64,000 nt of DNA from Heterohyrax brucei (GCA_028571685.1 CM053148.1:87814001-87878000), one strand, 5' to 3'; positions 45,601 through 55,894 are shown, counted from the first letter of the stretch. Notes: generated by a model from the sequence alone, not told the origin. Translations and numbers: made by a program.

Positions 45601-46480
45601 CAACAATGGATGTTTTAATATGCAATATAGACAGACTTCAAAATCTGACAAACAAAACACATTCAGCAGAAGAGAAAATAGATAAATGGGAATTAATAAG
45701 AATCAAACACTTCTGCTCATCCAAAGACTTCCTCAAAAGAATTAAAAGACCACCTACAGAATGGGAAAAAAATATTTGGCAACTCTGTGTCAGACCGACG
45801 CCTGATCTCCATAATCTACAAGGTTCTACAAAATATCAATAAGAAAAAGACAAATCATCCAATTAAGCGATGGGCAAAGGAGATGGACAGACACTTCCCT
45901 AAAGAGGAGATCCAGGCAGCCAAAAAACCACATACAAACATGTTCATGAGCATTAATTATTAAGGAAATTCAAATCAAAACGACAATGAGATACCATCTC
46001 ACCCCAATGAGATTGGCCATGATCAAAAAAATGCAAAACAATAAATGTTGGAGAGGCTGTGGAGAGATTGGAACTCTCCTTCACTGTTGGTGGGATTGTA
46101 GAATGGTGCAACCTCTTTGGAAAGCAATTTGGCATTACCTTAAAATAATGAATATAGATATACCATTTGACCCAGTTATTCCTCTGCTCGGAATATATCC
46201 TACAAAATCAAGGCCATTCACACCAACTGCTACCTGCACACGAATATTCATTGCAGCACAGTCCACGATAGCAAAAAGTTGGAATCAACCCAAATGCTCA
46301 ACAACAGAAGAGTGGATAGGTAAACTTTGGTATATGTACTCCATGGAGTACTATACACTGATAAAGAACAACTATGAAAGCAGGAAATATCTCTCAGTTT
46401 GGTCTCAACTAGAGGACACTATATTGAGTGAAACCAGTCAGCGACAGAAGGACAATTATTATATGAGACCCCTAAGATAA
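42684..46480 (+). pseudogene. L1 ORF2 (endonuclease / reverse transcriptase), broken
   Basis: Encodes the L1 endonuclease-reverse transcriptase. The N-terminal part reads 'SIITLNVNGLNAPVKRQ', then an in-frame TGA at 42735, 'WIKRHDPSICCLQE' and a frameshift near 42865-42870. The long open stretch 42878-44926 (682 residues) holds the rest of the endonuclease ('GDFNTPLS', '[10 protein letters not shown]', '[10 protein letters not shown]') and most of the RT: '[13 protein letters not shown]', '[19 protein letters not shown]', '[12 protein letters not shown]', '[14 protein letters not shown]' and the catalytic 'LFADDMIVY'. One base seems lost at 44920 and several frames follow (45492-45842 has '[20 protein letters not shown]'). 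45986-46480 carries the C-terminal cysteine motif '[18 protein letters not shown]'. Catalytic residues survive but the polyprotein does not. Confidence 0.93.
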
Positions 46481-46766
46481 AAACTTAAAACCATACTCAT
46501 ACATAATAGAAAAGACTCTTTGACGGCTACAAGGGTGGGGAAGGTGGGAGGGCGGGAGGCAAGGGGCGAGGGTTTAAATTAGTTAATTGTTAGAAATTTG
46601 GTAGGGTGAATTTGGTGACAATTCACATTAGTAAGCAGATCAATATTAATGAGACTTTGACACAACTTGTGTACTCCTCCTCTCTTAACCCAATATTGTA
46701 AGCACAGAATATGTACACTTTCATTTTTTTATTTAATAAAAAATAAATAAATAAAATAAGAAAAAG
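46481..46766 (+). other. L1 3' UTR (short version) and A-rich end
   Basis: Includes the G-rich run typical of L1 3' UTRs ('gggtggggaaggtgggaggg', 46534-46573) and the shared 'cttaacccaatattg' (46684-46698). It then jumps to an L1-like terminus ('atgtacactttcat') and a polyadenylation signal 'aataaa'. Compared with 57.2-58.0 kb it lacks about 750 bp of 3' UTR. Confidence 0.85.
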
Positions 46767-47270
46767 AAAAAGTGCTACACATCTCATTGCTGAATATCAT
46801 CATGGTCACCTTCAAAATAGTTCCCTTGAGAAGCTAAGTGCTGATGCCAGCACCTAGTCTACCCTTCAAAGCAATTTTGGAACTCCTTTTCTGAAATAGC
46901 GATCATAGCTGCCGTCGTATCACCCTTGGTGTCCTGAATGTCATCAAGCATCTTCCTTTCAATATTTCCTTTATCTTTGGGTAAAGAAAAAAAGTCACTG
47001 GGGGAAAGATTGGGTAAGTTGGTAGAGTGTTCCAATGCAGTTGTTTACCACCTAAAAATTCCCTCATAGACAACCATACAATGACCTTGCCACCACACCT
47101 CTGTGTGCAATGGCCATTCCAGAAAGGATTCTGAAATCGCTTTTTAGGAGGACTAAGCCCTGACATTAGTTCATAGCTTCCTGAAGGCAGTACTTCAAAG
47201 GTGACCACAGTGATATTCAGCAATGAGGTGTGTGGCACTCAGAACAGTTAAGTTGGTGGACTTTTCAGAC
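46767..47270 (-). mobile_element. mariner-derived MITE, right part (left end at 40531)
   Basis: Low end: 'agtgctacacatctcattgc', 'tgaatatcatcatggtcacc' (antisense transposase C-terminus '...FEGDHDDIQQ' and stop). Middle: antisense 'FFLYPKIKEILKGR', a classic mariner transposase piece. At about 47095-47115 the sequence crosses a junction ('gtgcaatggccattccagaa') and the high end repeats the transposase C-terminus in the plus direction ('ttcaaaggtgaccacagtga', 'tattcagcaatgagg'), ending 'ttaagttggtggacttt'. So it is a foldback with two 3' ends. The 111-codon minus frame here is not a functional protein. Confidence 0.85.
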
Positions 47271-47374
47271 TTTGTAAATATGCCTCCACACATATATGCC
47301 TACACGCATACATACATAACTATATAGATACTTTTGGCCATTGCTGCTGTTGTTGAAAATTATATATGCTGTTA

Positions 47375-47709
47375 TTTTTTATATTGTTAGTATCGTTGAA
47401 TTGGTTCTGACTCAGTGATCCTGTGCATGATAGAACAAGACACTACCTGATCCTAAGCCATTCTTGCAGTCCCTGTTATTCTTGATCTTCTTTTGGGGGA
47501 CATCATGTGAATACATTTCATTGAGGGTCTTCCTCTTTTTCACTGGCCTTGTACCCTATCAAGTAGGGTCCAGAAACTGATTCCTCCTGATAACATGTCC
47601 TAAGTATATGAAATGCATTCTTCTGTTCTTGCTCCTCAGCAGCATTCTGGTTCTACTTCATCCAATATTGATACCTTTGTTCTTTTGGCAGTCCATGGCA
47701 CATGCAATA
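47375..47709 (-). mobile_element. RTE LINE, 3' half of a copy interrupted by a MITE
   Basis: 'gttagtatcgttgaattggt' (RTE end, antisense), 'gagggtcttcctctttttca', 'cagcagcattctggttctac', 'tggcagtccatggcacatgc', then 'aata' at the MITE edge. ORF2 C-terminus and 3' UTR. Confidence 0.85.
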
Positions 47710-48260
47710 AGAGAGCTAACAATTAAGTCCACAAACCTGATTGTTCTAGGTGCTCCATACCTCACTGCTGAACTTCACTGTGGTCTCCTTCAAAGTACTC
47801 CCCTTGGGTACATATGCATTGATGTCAGCGCCTAGTCTACCCTGAGAAGTAATTTTGGAGCTCTTTCTCAAATGGCCATTGCACACAGTAGCAAGATGGC
47901 AAATTAGCAACCTTAATTGTATAGTTGTCTGTGAGAGAGATATTACCCAGCAAACAAATAACTTTTTTTAACACCTTCTCTACTCACTTGTTCTGGCCCC
48001 CAATGATATTTTTCTTTACTTGAAGACAAAGGAAATACTGAAATCAAGATGTTTTGATGACATTCAGACATCAAGAGTAATATAACAATAGCTTTGATAG
48101 CCATTCCAGAAAGAGTTCTGAAATTACTTTGGAACTCTGCCCTGGCATCCCTGCATAGCTTCCCAAGGGGAGTACTTCAAAGGTGACCATAGTGATATTC
48201 AGCAACGAAGTATGTAGCACTTTTCCTAAGGTAGTTAATGAACTTAATATACAGTCTTCA
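47710..48260 (+). mobile_element. mariner-derived MITE, complete, at a TA in an RTE
   Basis: About 550 bp, opposite orientation to the 46.8 and 49.0 kb copies. Both ends repeat the mariner 3' region: antisense at 47750-47790 ('actgctgaacttcactgtgg'), plus-strand at 48170-48225 ('tactcccc' complement, 'tcaaaggtgaccatagtgat', 'attcagcaacgaag'). The middle includes 'ccccaatgatatttttcttt', read as PNDIFL, from the mariner 'PNDFFLYPK' box. RTE sequence reads 'gcaaTA' before it and 'TAttcttc' after it (47708-47709, 48261-48262), the TA duplication expected of mariner. Confidence 0.9.
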
Positions 48261-48935
48261 TATTCTTCGTCAGCACCACAATTCAAAAGCATAACCTTTC
48301 CTTCAGTCTTCCTTTTTCACTGCCAGCTTTCACAGCATAGAGGCAACTGAAAACACTATGGCTTGGGTCAGGTACATCTTAGTCCCCACGGTGATATTTT
48401 TGCTTTTCCACACTTTAAAGAGGCCTTTTGCAGCAGATTTGCCCAAATCAGTGCATCCTTTGATTTACTGACAGCAGCTTCCATGGGTGTTGATTGTGGA
48501 GAAAAAAGTAAAATAAAGTCCTTGACAATTTTAATCTCTTCATTCATCATATTGTTACCCATCGGTCCAGTTGTGAGTGAGGAATTTTGTTTTCTGCCTG
48601 TGAAGGTGCAGGCCCGACTGGAGGCTGTAGCCTTTGCTCTTCATCAGTAAGAACTTAAGTTCTCTTCACTTGTAGCAAGCAAGGTTGTGCTATCTGCATA
48701 TTGCAGGTTGTTATATGAGTCCTCTGCCAATCATGATGTTCTGTTTTTCCTCATAGAATCCAGTTTCTGGGATTATTTGCTCAACATACACATTAAATAG
48801 GTATGGTAAAAAGTATAACACTGAGTTACATCTTTCCTGGCTTTAAATTGCGCAGTCTCTCCTTGCTCTATACTATAACATGTGTTCTAGGATTTATCAA
48901 AAATATCCTTGTGTGTGTACCTCATTAGAATTAAG
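48261..48935 (-). mobile_element. RTE LINE, 5'-side half of the interrupted copy
   Basis: Continues the RTE at 47375: 'tattcttcgtcagcaccaca', 'aaaacactatggcttgggtc', 'ccacactttaaagaggcctt', 'ggtccagttgtgagtgagga', 'gtgctatctgcatattgcag' (the RT 'NLQYADxT' region). It fades near 48935. Frame broken. Confidence 0.85.
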
Positions 48936-49030
48936 CTTTCACTTCTCATGTAGTGACTTAGAAGAGACAGAGTTAGGAGCAGGGGTCTAAACCCTGGTTT
49001 AGAGATGGTAGTACAAGTGCAGAAAACATG

Positions 49031-49445
49031 GGGTCTGCCAATTAATTTCATGAACTCATTCTGGAAAAGGTTCTACATACCTCATTGCTGAATATCACTA
49101 CAGTCATCTTCAAAGTACTCCCCTTGGGAAACTATACACTGACACCAGCGCCTAGTCCACTTTTCAAAGCAAATGTGGAAAATCTTTTTCTGCAGTGACC
49201 ATCAGAGCTGTTGATGTACTAGCTTTTGATGTCATACAAATGTCTTCCCTTAAATCTTTTCTTTATCTTTGGGTAAAGAAAAAAGTCATTATGGGCCAGA
49301 TTAGGTGAGTAGAGAGGGTGTTCCAATACAGTCATCTGTTTACTGTCTGAAAACTCCCTTAAAGACAACTATACAATTAAATTCATGTACTTGCCACCAT
49401 GCCTTTATGTGCAATGGTCATTCCAGAAAGAGTTCCAAAATCAAA
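49031..49445 (-). mobile_element. mariner-derived MITE, right arm truncated
   Basis: 'ggtctgccaattaatttcat', 'cctcattgctgaatatcact', 'tactccccttgggaaacta', 'ctttatctttgggtaaagaa' (antisense 'FLYPKIKE'), 'acaactatacaattaaattc', then the family junction 'gtgcaatggtcattccagaa', after which the right arm breaks off at 'gagttccaaaatc'. Same structure as 46767-47270. Confidence 0.85.
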
Positions 49446-49463
49446 ATATTAAAAGAAAAAAAT

Positions 49464-49486
49464 ACCTTTCTCTCTCTCTCTCTGTG
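49464..49486. repeat. (TC)n microsatellite
   Basis: Short TC run. Confidence 0.85.
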
Positions 49487-49589
49487 TATGCTCATCAGTG
49501 ATTTCATTTTCCATGTTGATTAATGAAAATTATAAAACAAAATAGATGTGCAGAGCTACAGGTTAGGGTATAACGACACAACTAAAAAT

Positions 49590-49760
49590 TCTACTCCATC
49601 TGTGTGTACTTGACCTCCATGGGGCTTCAAAGGGTTGATGTTTCAGAAGCAGATTGCCAGGTGTTTCTTCCAAGGCATGTTTGGGTGAACTTGAACCTCT
49701 AACCATTGTCAGCTGAGAGCTTAAGTGTTTGCACTCACTGACTTCTATAGTATAATAACT
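49590..49760 (-). repeat. AfroSINE, long form, degraded
   Basis: 'agaagcagattgccaggtgt', 'ttcttccaaggcatgtttgg', 'gtgaacttgaacctctaacc'. Recognised from the middle block of the long form. Confidence 0.65.
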
Positions 49761-49764
49761 CACA

Positions 49765-50225
49765 GGATTTCAAAGGTATATTTTAGCTTTCGTTGTTATT
49801 AATGAGATTATTGTTGGCAATCTGAGAACACCTTACGTAATCTGGACCGTGAGCTCGTATGCTATTATTTTTTTCCCTGCTGCCGTAGTGCTTGTCACAC
49901 TGGCTTCCCTGCTGTGTCTGAAACATGTATATTTCTTTTTCAAGGTCTTTGAATTAGTGGTTATCGTTTCCCGGAATTCTCTAAATTATATTTTCTTGCC
50001 CCAATGTCTCTTCTTCATAAGACGTTCCATGCTCACCACACTCCTGCTGTGGCAATCTTTACTTGCATTTCCTGCTTCAATTTTGCCATCATTCTTCAGA
50101 TGTATCATATTATTTTACTTTTTAAATATATATATATTTATTGCAGAATGTAAGTTCTAACACATCTAGAGAATTGGTAAGTTGGATTCATTTCAAAAGT
50201 ATTTCTAGAAAATTGTTAACAATCT
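49765..50225. other. single-copy DNA, no gene supported
   Basis: The 103-codon frame 49849-50160 is rich in hydrophobic codons but lacks any recognised motif. T-rich sequence gives such frames by chance. Confidence 0.45.
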
Positions 50226-50229
50226 ATCT

Positions 50230-50390
50230 CAAAAGAACCACTTCCATCGAATCAATTCCAGCTCATAGCAACCTTATAGGATGGAGTAGAATTGCCCCAT
50301 TGAGCTTCCAAGGAGCACCCAGTTGATTCAAACTTCCAACCTTTTGTTTAGCAGACATAGCACTTAATGATTCTGCCACCAGGGTTTCCT
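50230..50390 (-). repeat. AfroSINE, short form
   Basis: 'atcaattccagctcatagca', 'gcttccaaggagcacccagt', 'tttgtttagcagacatagca', 'tctgccaccagggtttcc'. Confidence 0.92.
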
Positions 50391-51655
50391 CCTTGCCTAT
50401 GAGAGTTTAAAGAAGCGGGAGTGTGGTTGGATGAAATATAGGGTGAAACGACACAACAGAAAGTCATCTCTGCTACCCTTCTTTTACTCATTGAGTTTGC
50501 CACAGAGTAGAAAACCTTAAAAAATGAAAATTCTTGGACTCAGAACTAGTTCTCCTCCTCCTTTCTTGGCAACCCCTGTGGGTGGTGGAATGAGTAACAG
50601 GCACTGTAATGCAAGTCCTATTTTACACTACAGTAACGGACTCAGAAGGCTGTTAAAGAATGATCTCATATTCAAGCTTTCTCCCTTTCGTTCCACATAA
50701 GGCTTCTAAAATAACCAGAAGCATCATTTGAACTTCATCTCTGGGGCCCTTCCTTCTTATGCAAAGCTTCTTGGCCTAGATTCTGTGTCCACGGTAAATA
50801 TTCTGTGCCTACAGCTGAGACATTTGGTTTCCATAAAAATGTCAGGAATTGTACCAAGAGCCCTTGGTATAATAATTACAACTTAACTAGGGCAAATTCT
50901 GTCCAATCTTTCTGGAAGTTATATTAATATTTGGTTTTGTTTGTGAAGATCATATATGCACTTATAGAGGTGATGGATTAGCTTAGCAGATGTTTGTGCT
51001 AAGTTCTTTTTAAAGGAAGTGCTACCAGAGAGCAAAACATTAATTGAAGACCTTCTGTAAGGAAAACTCCAGAGTAAACTGTACAAATTGTATGCTTAAT
51101 GTTATAATAATAGTTTTACCATTTATGTTGCTAAAATGGAATAATATAAACTATTTACATTTTTTTTCCTTTTAAATAACTCAGAAAAATATGTGTAAGT
51201 ATTGTGTCAAAGGCTTCCTTTCATAACACGATGTTTGTTTCAGAAGAACTTCAGAGTTTTATGTTGGGAGATAAATTGCCTCAGGGAAAATGCTTGAAAT
51301 TACAGTACAAGGTTCTACCAATATCCACAGACTAGGAATATTCATTTTAAGTAAAGGCCAAAATGTAACAGTAAATTGAAGGTAGTCAAACCGTGTCTAT
51401 TCATGTCTTACTGAAGTGTACGCTTTACCCAAGGTTTTAACTGAAGTCTTACCCTGATGAAACATATTTTTTAAAAATGTTTTTAATCGTCTATGAAGTT
51501 TGGGGAACCATAGCTGTTTTTTGTTTGTTTGCCTGCTTTTATTAGAAAGTTAGGATGATTAGTGATGTAGCAGTTCCTCTGTTCAAAGAAAATCTAAACT
51601 CATGCAGAATTCAGAGAGTTCTCCCTGGTTATGTACACATTAATTGATATTGTTT
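50391..51655. other. 1.3 kb of single-copy DNA
   Basis: No repeat or coding signal recognised. Confidence 0.5.
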
Positions 51656-51659
51656 CTTT

Positions 51660-51865
51660 CTGCCTTTGAGTTGATATTTTGTCTCATCGTGACCCATGTG
51701 ACAAAGCAGACCTGCCTCATTGGTTTTTCCAGGCTGTAATCTCTACGGAAGCAAATCATCAGTTCTCCTGCAGAGCCACCAGGTGACATTGAACCACTAA
51801 CCTTTTGATTATCAGCTGCAGCTGAACTTTTGTGCCAACTGTATCACTGACTCATTCGTTCATTT
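51660..51865 (-). repeat. AfroSINE, long form
   Basis: 'gttgatattttgtctcatcg', 'aaagcagacctgcctcattg', 'gaagcaaatcatcagttctc', 'tgaaccactaaccttttgat'. Confidence 0.72.
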
Positions 51866-52302
51866 ATTTACTCACCCAAAAGTTGTTGCAAACTTCCTAT
51901 GCACTGATAACTTGACTGGGTTCTGTGGACTTTAAAATTAACCTAGCAAAAATTTTTAAACTGAAAGAACACATATTTAACTAGTAAAATAGAAATGTCC
52001 ATGTTTTACCAAGTTAGCTGGGCTCTTGAAAGCAATGAGCATTTGTATCCCATTTATTTCTCCTAGTACATGAAATAGGCATTACAAACTGATTTTTAAA
52101 AGTCAGTGGACCAGCCTCTTGATTTTATGCAGTCTGTAATCCAAGAATTTTTCTTTTTTTTTACATTACTAAAATATTGCAATAAATAGCTTGCTGTGGC
52201 TAGTTGCCATTGAGTCAATTCATTCATGTAAATACCCACATATTATTCTAGATTTGATAGCCCACAAAGTTTGAAATATTTGCTATTTGACCTCAAAACA
52301 CA

Positions 52303-52598
52303 GGTCGGACACGAATGGACTGGACTTGGCGATGCAGAGTGACCATATATTGGGTGCACTTTATGGTTCTATGCATCTGTAGGATATCATCCTGCTGACC
52401 TCTGGCTGGAGGAAGGAGAGTGGGTGGAGAGGAGGGGAAAGGAGCCTGTTGGGAGGATGAGACATGTATGGAGCAGAGAGGAATAGTGTGCTGTCACCAG
52501 ACAGGGAGAGCAGTGGAAGCTGCATAGAGGTGGGCATGTAAATTTATACGGGAATGTACATTTTCACTCATTCATGTTAAATAAAAAAAAATAAATAT
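52303..52598 (+). mobile_element. L1 3' end, plus strand
   Basis: 'ggacttggcgatgcagagtg', 'tatcatcctgctgacctctg', 'ggagaggaggggaaaggagc', 'gtgctgtcaccagacaggg', 'acgggaatgtacattttcac', then an A-rich end. The only plus-strand 3' UTR fragment of this L1 type apart from the full-length copy. It gives the direct order of the 3' UTR. Confidence 0.88.
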
Positions 52599-52632
52599 AT
52601 AAAGAAAAAGTTTCCCAAATTCTGATACATTC

Positions 52633-52830
52633 CCTGGGTGAAACAAATGGCTAACGCACTTGACTGCTAAGCAAAAGGTTAGAGGCTTGAATCAACCCAG
52701 AAGTACCTCTAAAGACAAGGCCTGGCAATTTATTTCCATCCCCCAAATTGGCCACTGAAAAGCCTGTGGAACACAGGTTTGTTCTCTTACCCACGGGGTT
52801 GCCGTAGATCAGAATCAACTTGATGATAAC
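52633..52830 (+). repeat. AfroSINE, long (ancestral) form
   Basis: 'gctaagcaaaaggttagagg', 'cttgaatcaacccagaagta', 'aaggcctggcaatttatttc' (middle block), 'ccgtagatcagaatcaactt'. A good example of the long form. Confidence 0.85.
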
Positions 52831-52899
52831 TTATTTTGATATCTATTCAAAGTGTTTACCTGATTTCTTCTCCATCAGTAACCGCCCCCCACCCCCTCT

Positions 52900-52932
52900 G
52901 TGCGCGTGCACACACACACATACACACACACG
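52900..52932. repeat. (CA)n microsatellite
   Basis: 'gcacacacacacatacacac' type run preceded by 'gtgcgcgt'. Confidence 0.9.
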
Positions 52933-53092
52933 GAAGTGTGTTATGAAAGAGGCCGTATTCCGTGCATTGCTTTATTATGTACCTTTCACTAAGAGAATAT
53001 TGTAAATACTTGTTGCTAACATAAGCAGACTTAGATAATTAGACCATTCGTTGATCCATGGTCACATAAACTAATAAAAACAAACAGTCTCT

Positions 53093-53240
53093 TTGTTGTC
53101 AACCTGACTCGGACTCTTAGTGACACTGTAGGACAGAGTAGGACTGCCCCTTAGGTTTTTCAGCGAACAGCTGGTAGATTCAAAGTGCTGACGGGCTGTT
53201 CAACAGCCAAGCTCTTAATCACTGCTCCGGCAGGACTCCA
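53093..53240 (-). repeat. AfroSINE, short form
   Basis: 'aacctgactcggactcttag', 'ggacagagtaggactgcccc', 'gattcaaagtgctgacgggc', 'atcactgctccggcaggact'. Confidence 0.82.
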
Positions 53241-53755
53241 CAGTCTTGTAGTAACAACCAATATCATATTGATGAACATTTATTTTATTTCCCATTTCCT
53301 GCTATTATAAATAACATCTTTGAACAAGCTGTAGGTTTAAACTCTGTTTTTACCTACAGGAAAAGTCTTAGAAGTAGTATTTCTGCACAAAACCATAGGA
53401 ATATTTTTAAGACTGTTGTTGATATTATGATTCTCCTCCAGAAGCATACTAATTTTCAAGAGCCGTCAATCTACTTCACCATTATTATGCTGGTTTTAAA
53501 TGATGAGGTAATTATTTTCATATTTTTGTCATGATATTTGGCATTGTACTACATATGACTTGGATTATGAAGAACGCAACATTCTGTGAAGGAAGCAAGA
53601 TTTTTCTCAAGCATTATCTAACTGAACTTGCTCCACTGGGCCACTCACTTTTTGGCAGTAAATTTACAAACCACATTTGGAGCAATGATTCGAACTTGTG
53701 GTAACAGGTGTATATCAAACAAGTGAATTAAATGAGGACACAACAGATAACATGG
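53241..53755. other. single-copy DNA, nothing recognised
   Basis: No repeat or coding signal seen. Confidence 0.5.
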
Positions 53756-53756
53756 G

Positions 53757-53946
53757 AAGCCTGGTGGAAAGGTGGTTAAAGTTTGAGTTGCTAACTGAAA
53801 GGTAGGCAGTTTAAACCTACCAGCAGCTGTCCAGGAGAAAAATTATACAGTTTGCTTCTATAAAGATTACAGACTTGGAAATATTGTGGGGCAGTTCTAC
53901 TGCATCCTACAGGATCACTCTGAGTTAAAAGTGACTAGACGGCTAT
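53757..53946 (+). repeat. AfroSINE, long form
   Basis: 'gaagcctggtggaaaggtgg', 'gtaggcagtttaaacctacc', 'gtttgcttctataaagatta' (middle block), 'gagttaaaagtgactagacg', then 16 T. Confidence 0.85.
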
Positions 53947-54059
53947 TTTTTTTTTTTTTTTGGTCAATAGGTCTAACTCCCCCTCATTTTGCCATCCTTT
54001 AATGTTTAGTGGTGGCCTATTCTCTGTTTCCATTAGATGCAGCATTGTTCTTGGTTTAC

Positions 54060-54210
54060 TATGTTGCTTGGCTGTTGTTGTGTGACCTGGAGGAGACATG
54101 ACAAGAGCAGACCATCAGGTCTCTTCTCCAGGACAGTGGCTGGTGAATTTGAACCTGCAACCTTTTGGTTAGCAGCTCAGTGCTTAACCACTATGCCACC
54201 AGCGCTTCTT
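54060..54210 (-). repeat. AfroSINE, variant
   Basis: 'ctgttgttgtgtgacctgga', 'gtgaatttgaacctgcaacc', 'ttttggttagcagctcagtg', 'accactatgccaccagcgct'. Confidence 0.85.
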
Positions 54211-55120
54211 ACTGTGTTGGTAGGCACGGAAACCTCCAGGAGTTTCCAGTGGCCTGTCCTATCATTCTATGGTTCAGAATATAATACAATGATTCTACAG
54301 TTTGCTGAGTTTACCTATTCCATTTGTGTATTCAGGAATGAGGGAGGTAACCACAAGATAGATACACAGAACTAACGCAATTAAACCTTAGATCAAAAGT
54401 TGATTTATTATCTGATTAAATGCTCATCTCAACTGCTAGACAACAGCAATTTGGGGATTCTCAGGGACTACTGTGGATTCAGAGAGAATATCTAGAAGTC
54501 CTTGAAAGAAGAAGACTTTTTGTTGTTGTTGTTATTGCTGTTGTTTGTCTCCTTTTCCCTTTGTGCCAGTAACAATCACAATTTTAAATGACCCTAGGAC
54601 ATTTGATGATGACTTGGAAGGAGATTTATAGTATCTGCTTGGGCAAGTGTTTCATAATGATTTTATCAGATAACCCAATCTCTTCTTCCAGCAAAGCTCT
54701 CCAGGACTGTGAACTTGGACTGCTTTAGGACTGAAAATTTGATGACAGGCAATGGCTGTACATTGAGCTGTCTTACATCAAGATTCTGACCAAGCACTGA
54801 AAAGAGAGAATTCCTCTTAAAATTTTAGTAACTTGCTCCTTGAGCTGTTAAATTTCTACAGAAATAGTAATCAGTTAACACCACAAAAGATCCCTGCCAC
54901 AGTCACTTTGTCCATGTTACATGTCATGATGAGTGTACACAGCTCATGTCTGGTGGTGAAGCCACTACTGGGGTCTGCTGCTCTGGGTCCCCTTCTTCCC
55001 TTTATGTGCCATTGGAATCTTCCAAAAGTAGAAGCTGAGATAGAATAAGAAGTTCAATAAATCTATCAAAAAAGCACCTGTGAAATATAAAGGGAAAGAG
55101 ACAATCAAAACAAACAAACA
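54211..55120. other. single-copy DNA with a (TTG)n run at 54518-54548
   Basis: Apart from the microsatellite nothing is recognised. The 71-codon frame at 54833-55048 has no motif. Confidence 0.45.
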
Positions 55121-55122
55121 AA

Positions 55123-55282
55123 ATACAAATTCACTACTTTTGAATCAATTCCAACTCATACCCACCCTGTAAAAGAGAGTAGAAGTGCTCCATAGAGTTT
55201 TCAAAGAGTGCTTGGTGGGTTTGAACTGCTGTCCTTTCACTTAGCTGACTTAGAGCTTACCTATTATACTGCCAGGGTTTCC
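55123..55282 (-). repeat. AfroSINE, short form
   Basis: 'atcaattccaactcataccc', 'tccatagagttttcaaagag', 'ggtgggtttgaactgctgtc', 'ttatactgccagggtttcc'. Confidence 0.9.
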
Positions 55283-55716
55283 AAAGAGGCAACAGGAAAA
55301 GGTAAAGAGAGCTTTCCAGTGGTGATGCCTGCGTGATATCTGTGAAAAGAAAAGGAAAAGGAGTAAGGACTGGATAGGAAAACAACTCTGTTGCAGCGCT
55401 GAGAGTGTCTTGGGCAGGCTCATACTGAGGCTCAAAGCAGACATCACTCTTTAGAGTTGTCCTATACTTTTCAAGGTTGTCTCACGTCTACCACTGTGCC
55501 GTTCTCAGGCATTTGCAAAGAGCAGCTTGCAAAGCTCTTAAACTTGGCATCGTGAAAACTGAGGAGGATTTCAAAACACTGGTTGGTATCTTAAGGCTAC
55601 CAGCTAATCCTGTGCATATTTTGAATGTTCTTTTTAAGGTATATCGAAGTGGCACATGCCTCTGGAGTTATCACTGAATTGCAGAGCCTATTTGAATGGC
55701 AGTACCTTCAATGCCT
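55283..55716. other. unassigned DNA, possible old coding relic interrupted by a SINE
   Basis: The stretch 55450-55700 resumes after the SINE at 55884. A 66-codon plus frame (55477-55677, 'HLQRAACKALKLGIVKTEED') is present. It is not recognised as any gene and could be chance. Confidence 0.3.
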
Positions 55717-55883
55717 GGAAACTCTGGTGATGTAGTGGTTAAGTGCTATCTCTGCTAATCAGGAGGCCAGTGGTTCAAATCTGCTGGGGCTACTAGGAAA
55801 CCCTATGAGGCAGTTCTACTCTGACCTAAAGGGTTGCTATAGGTCGGAGTTGACTTGACAGTTGTGGCTTTGACCTTCAGCAT
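55717..55883 (+). repeat. AfroSINE, short form, 11-bp target duplication
   Basis: 'ggaaactctggtgatgtagt', 'ggttaagtgctatctctgct', 'ggttcaaatctgctggggct', 'ctataggtcggagttgactt'. Exact direct repeat 'cttcaatgcct' at 55706-55716 and 55884-55894. Confidence 0.95.
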
Positions 55884-55894
55884 CTTCAATGCCT

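Larger units (their letters stand above)
40572..46766 (+). mobile_element. full-length L1 LINE, 6.2 kb, with target duplication
   Basis: A complete autonomous-type L1: 5' UTR (40572-41305) with a tandem 129-bp unit, ORF1 (41306-42253, open), a spacer, ORF2 (about 42684-46480, broken), a short 3' UTR and an A-rich end with 'aataaa'. The direct repeat 'aaaaagtg' at 40564-40571 and 46767-46774 bounds it, and the 'tc/aaaaa' junction fits the L1 endonuclease preference (TTTT/GA on the other strand). Removing the element joins the two parts of a mariner MITE. The open ORF1 and low decay make this the youngest LINE in the window, but the ORF2 lesions mean it cannot move itself. Confidence 0.95.

Noticed and set aside
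46903-47238. 111-codon frame with a mariner transposase piece
   Set aside because: It crosses the MITE foldback junction. It holds 'FFLYPKIKEILKGR' but the catalytic part of the transposase is absent, so it is not reported as a gene.
49849-50160. 103-codon hydrophobic open frame resembling a membrane protein
   Set aside because: T-rich DNA always yields hydrophobic frames. No family signature, and it sits in single-copy DNA with no other gene signals.
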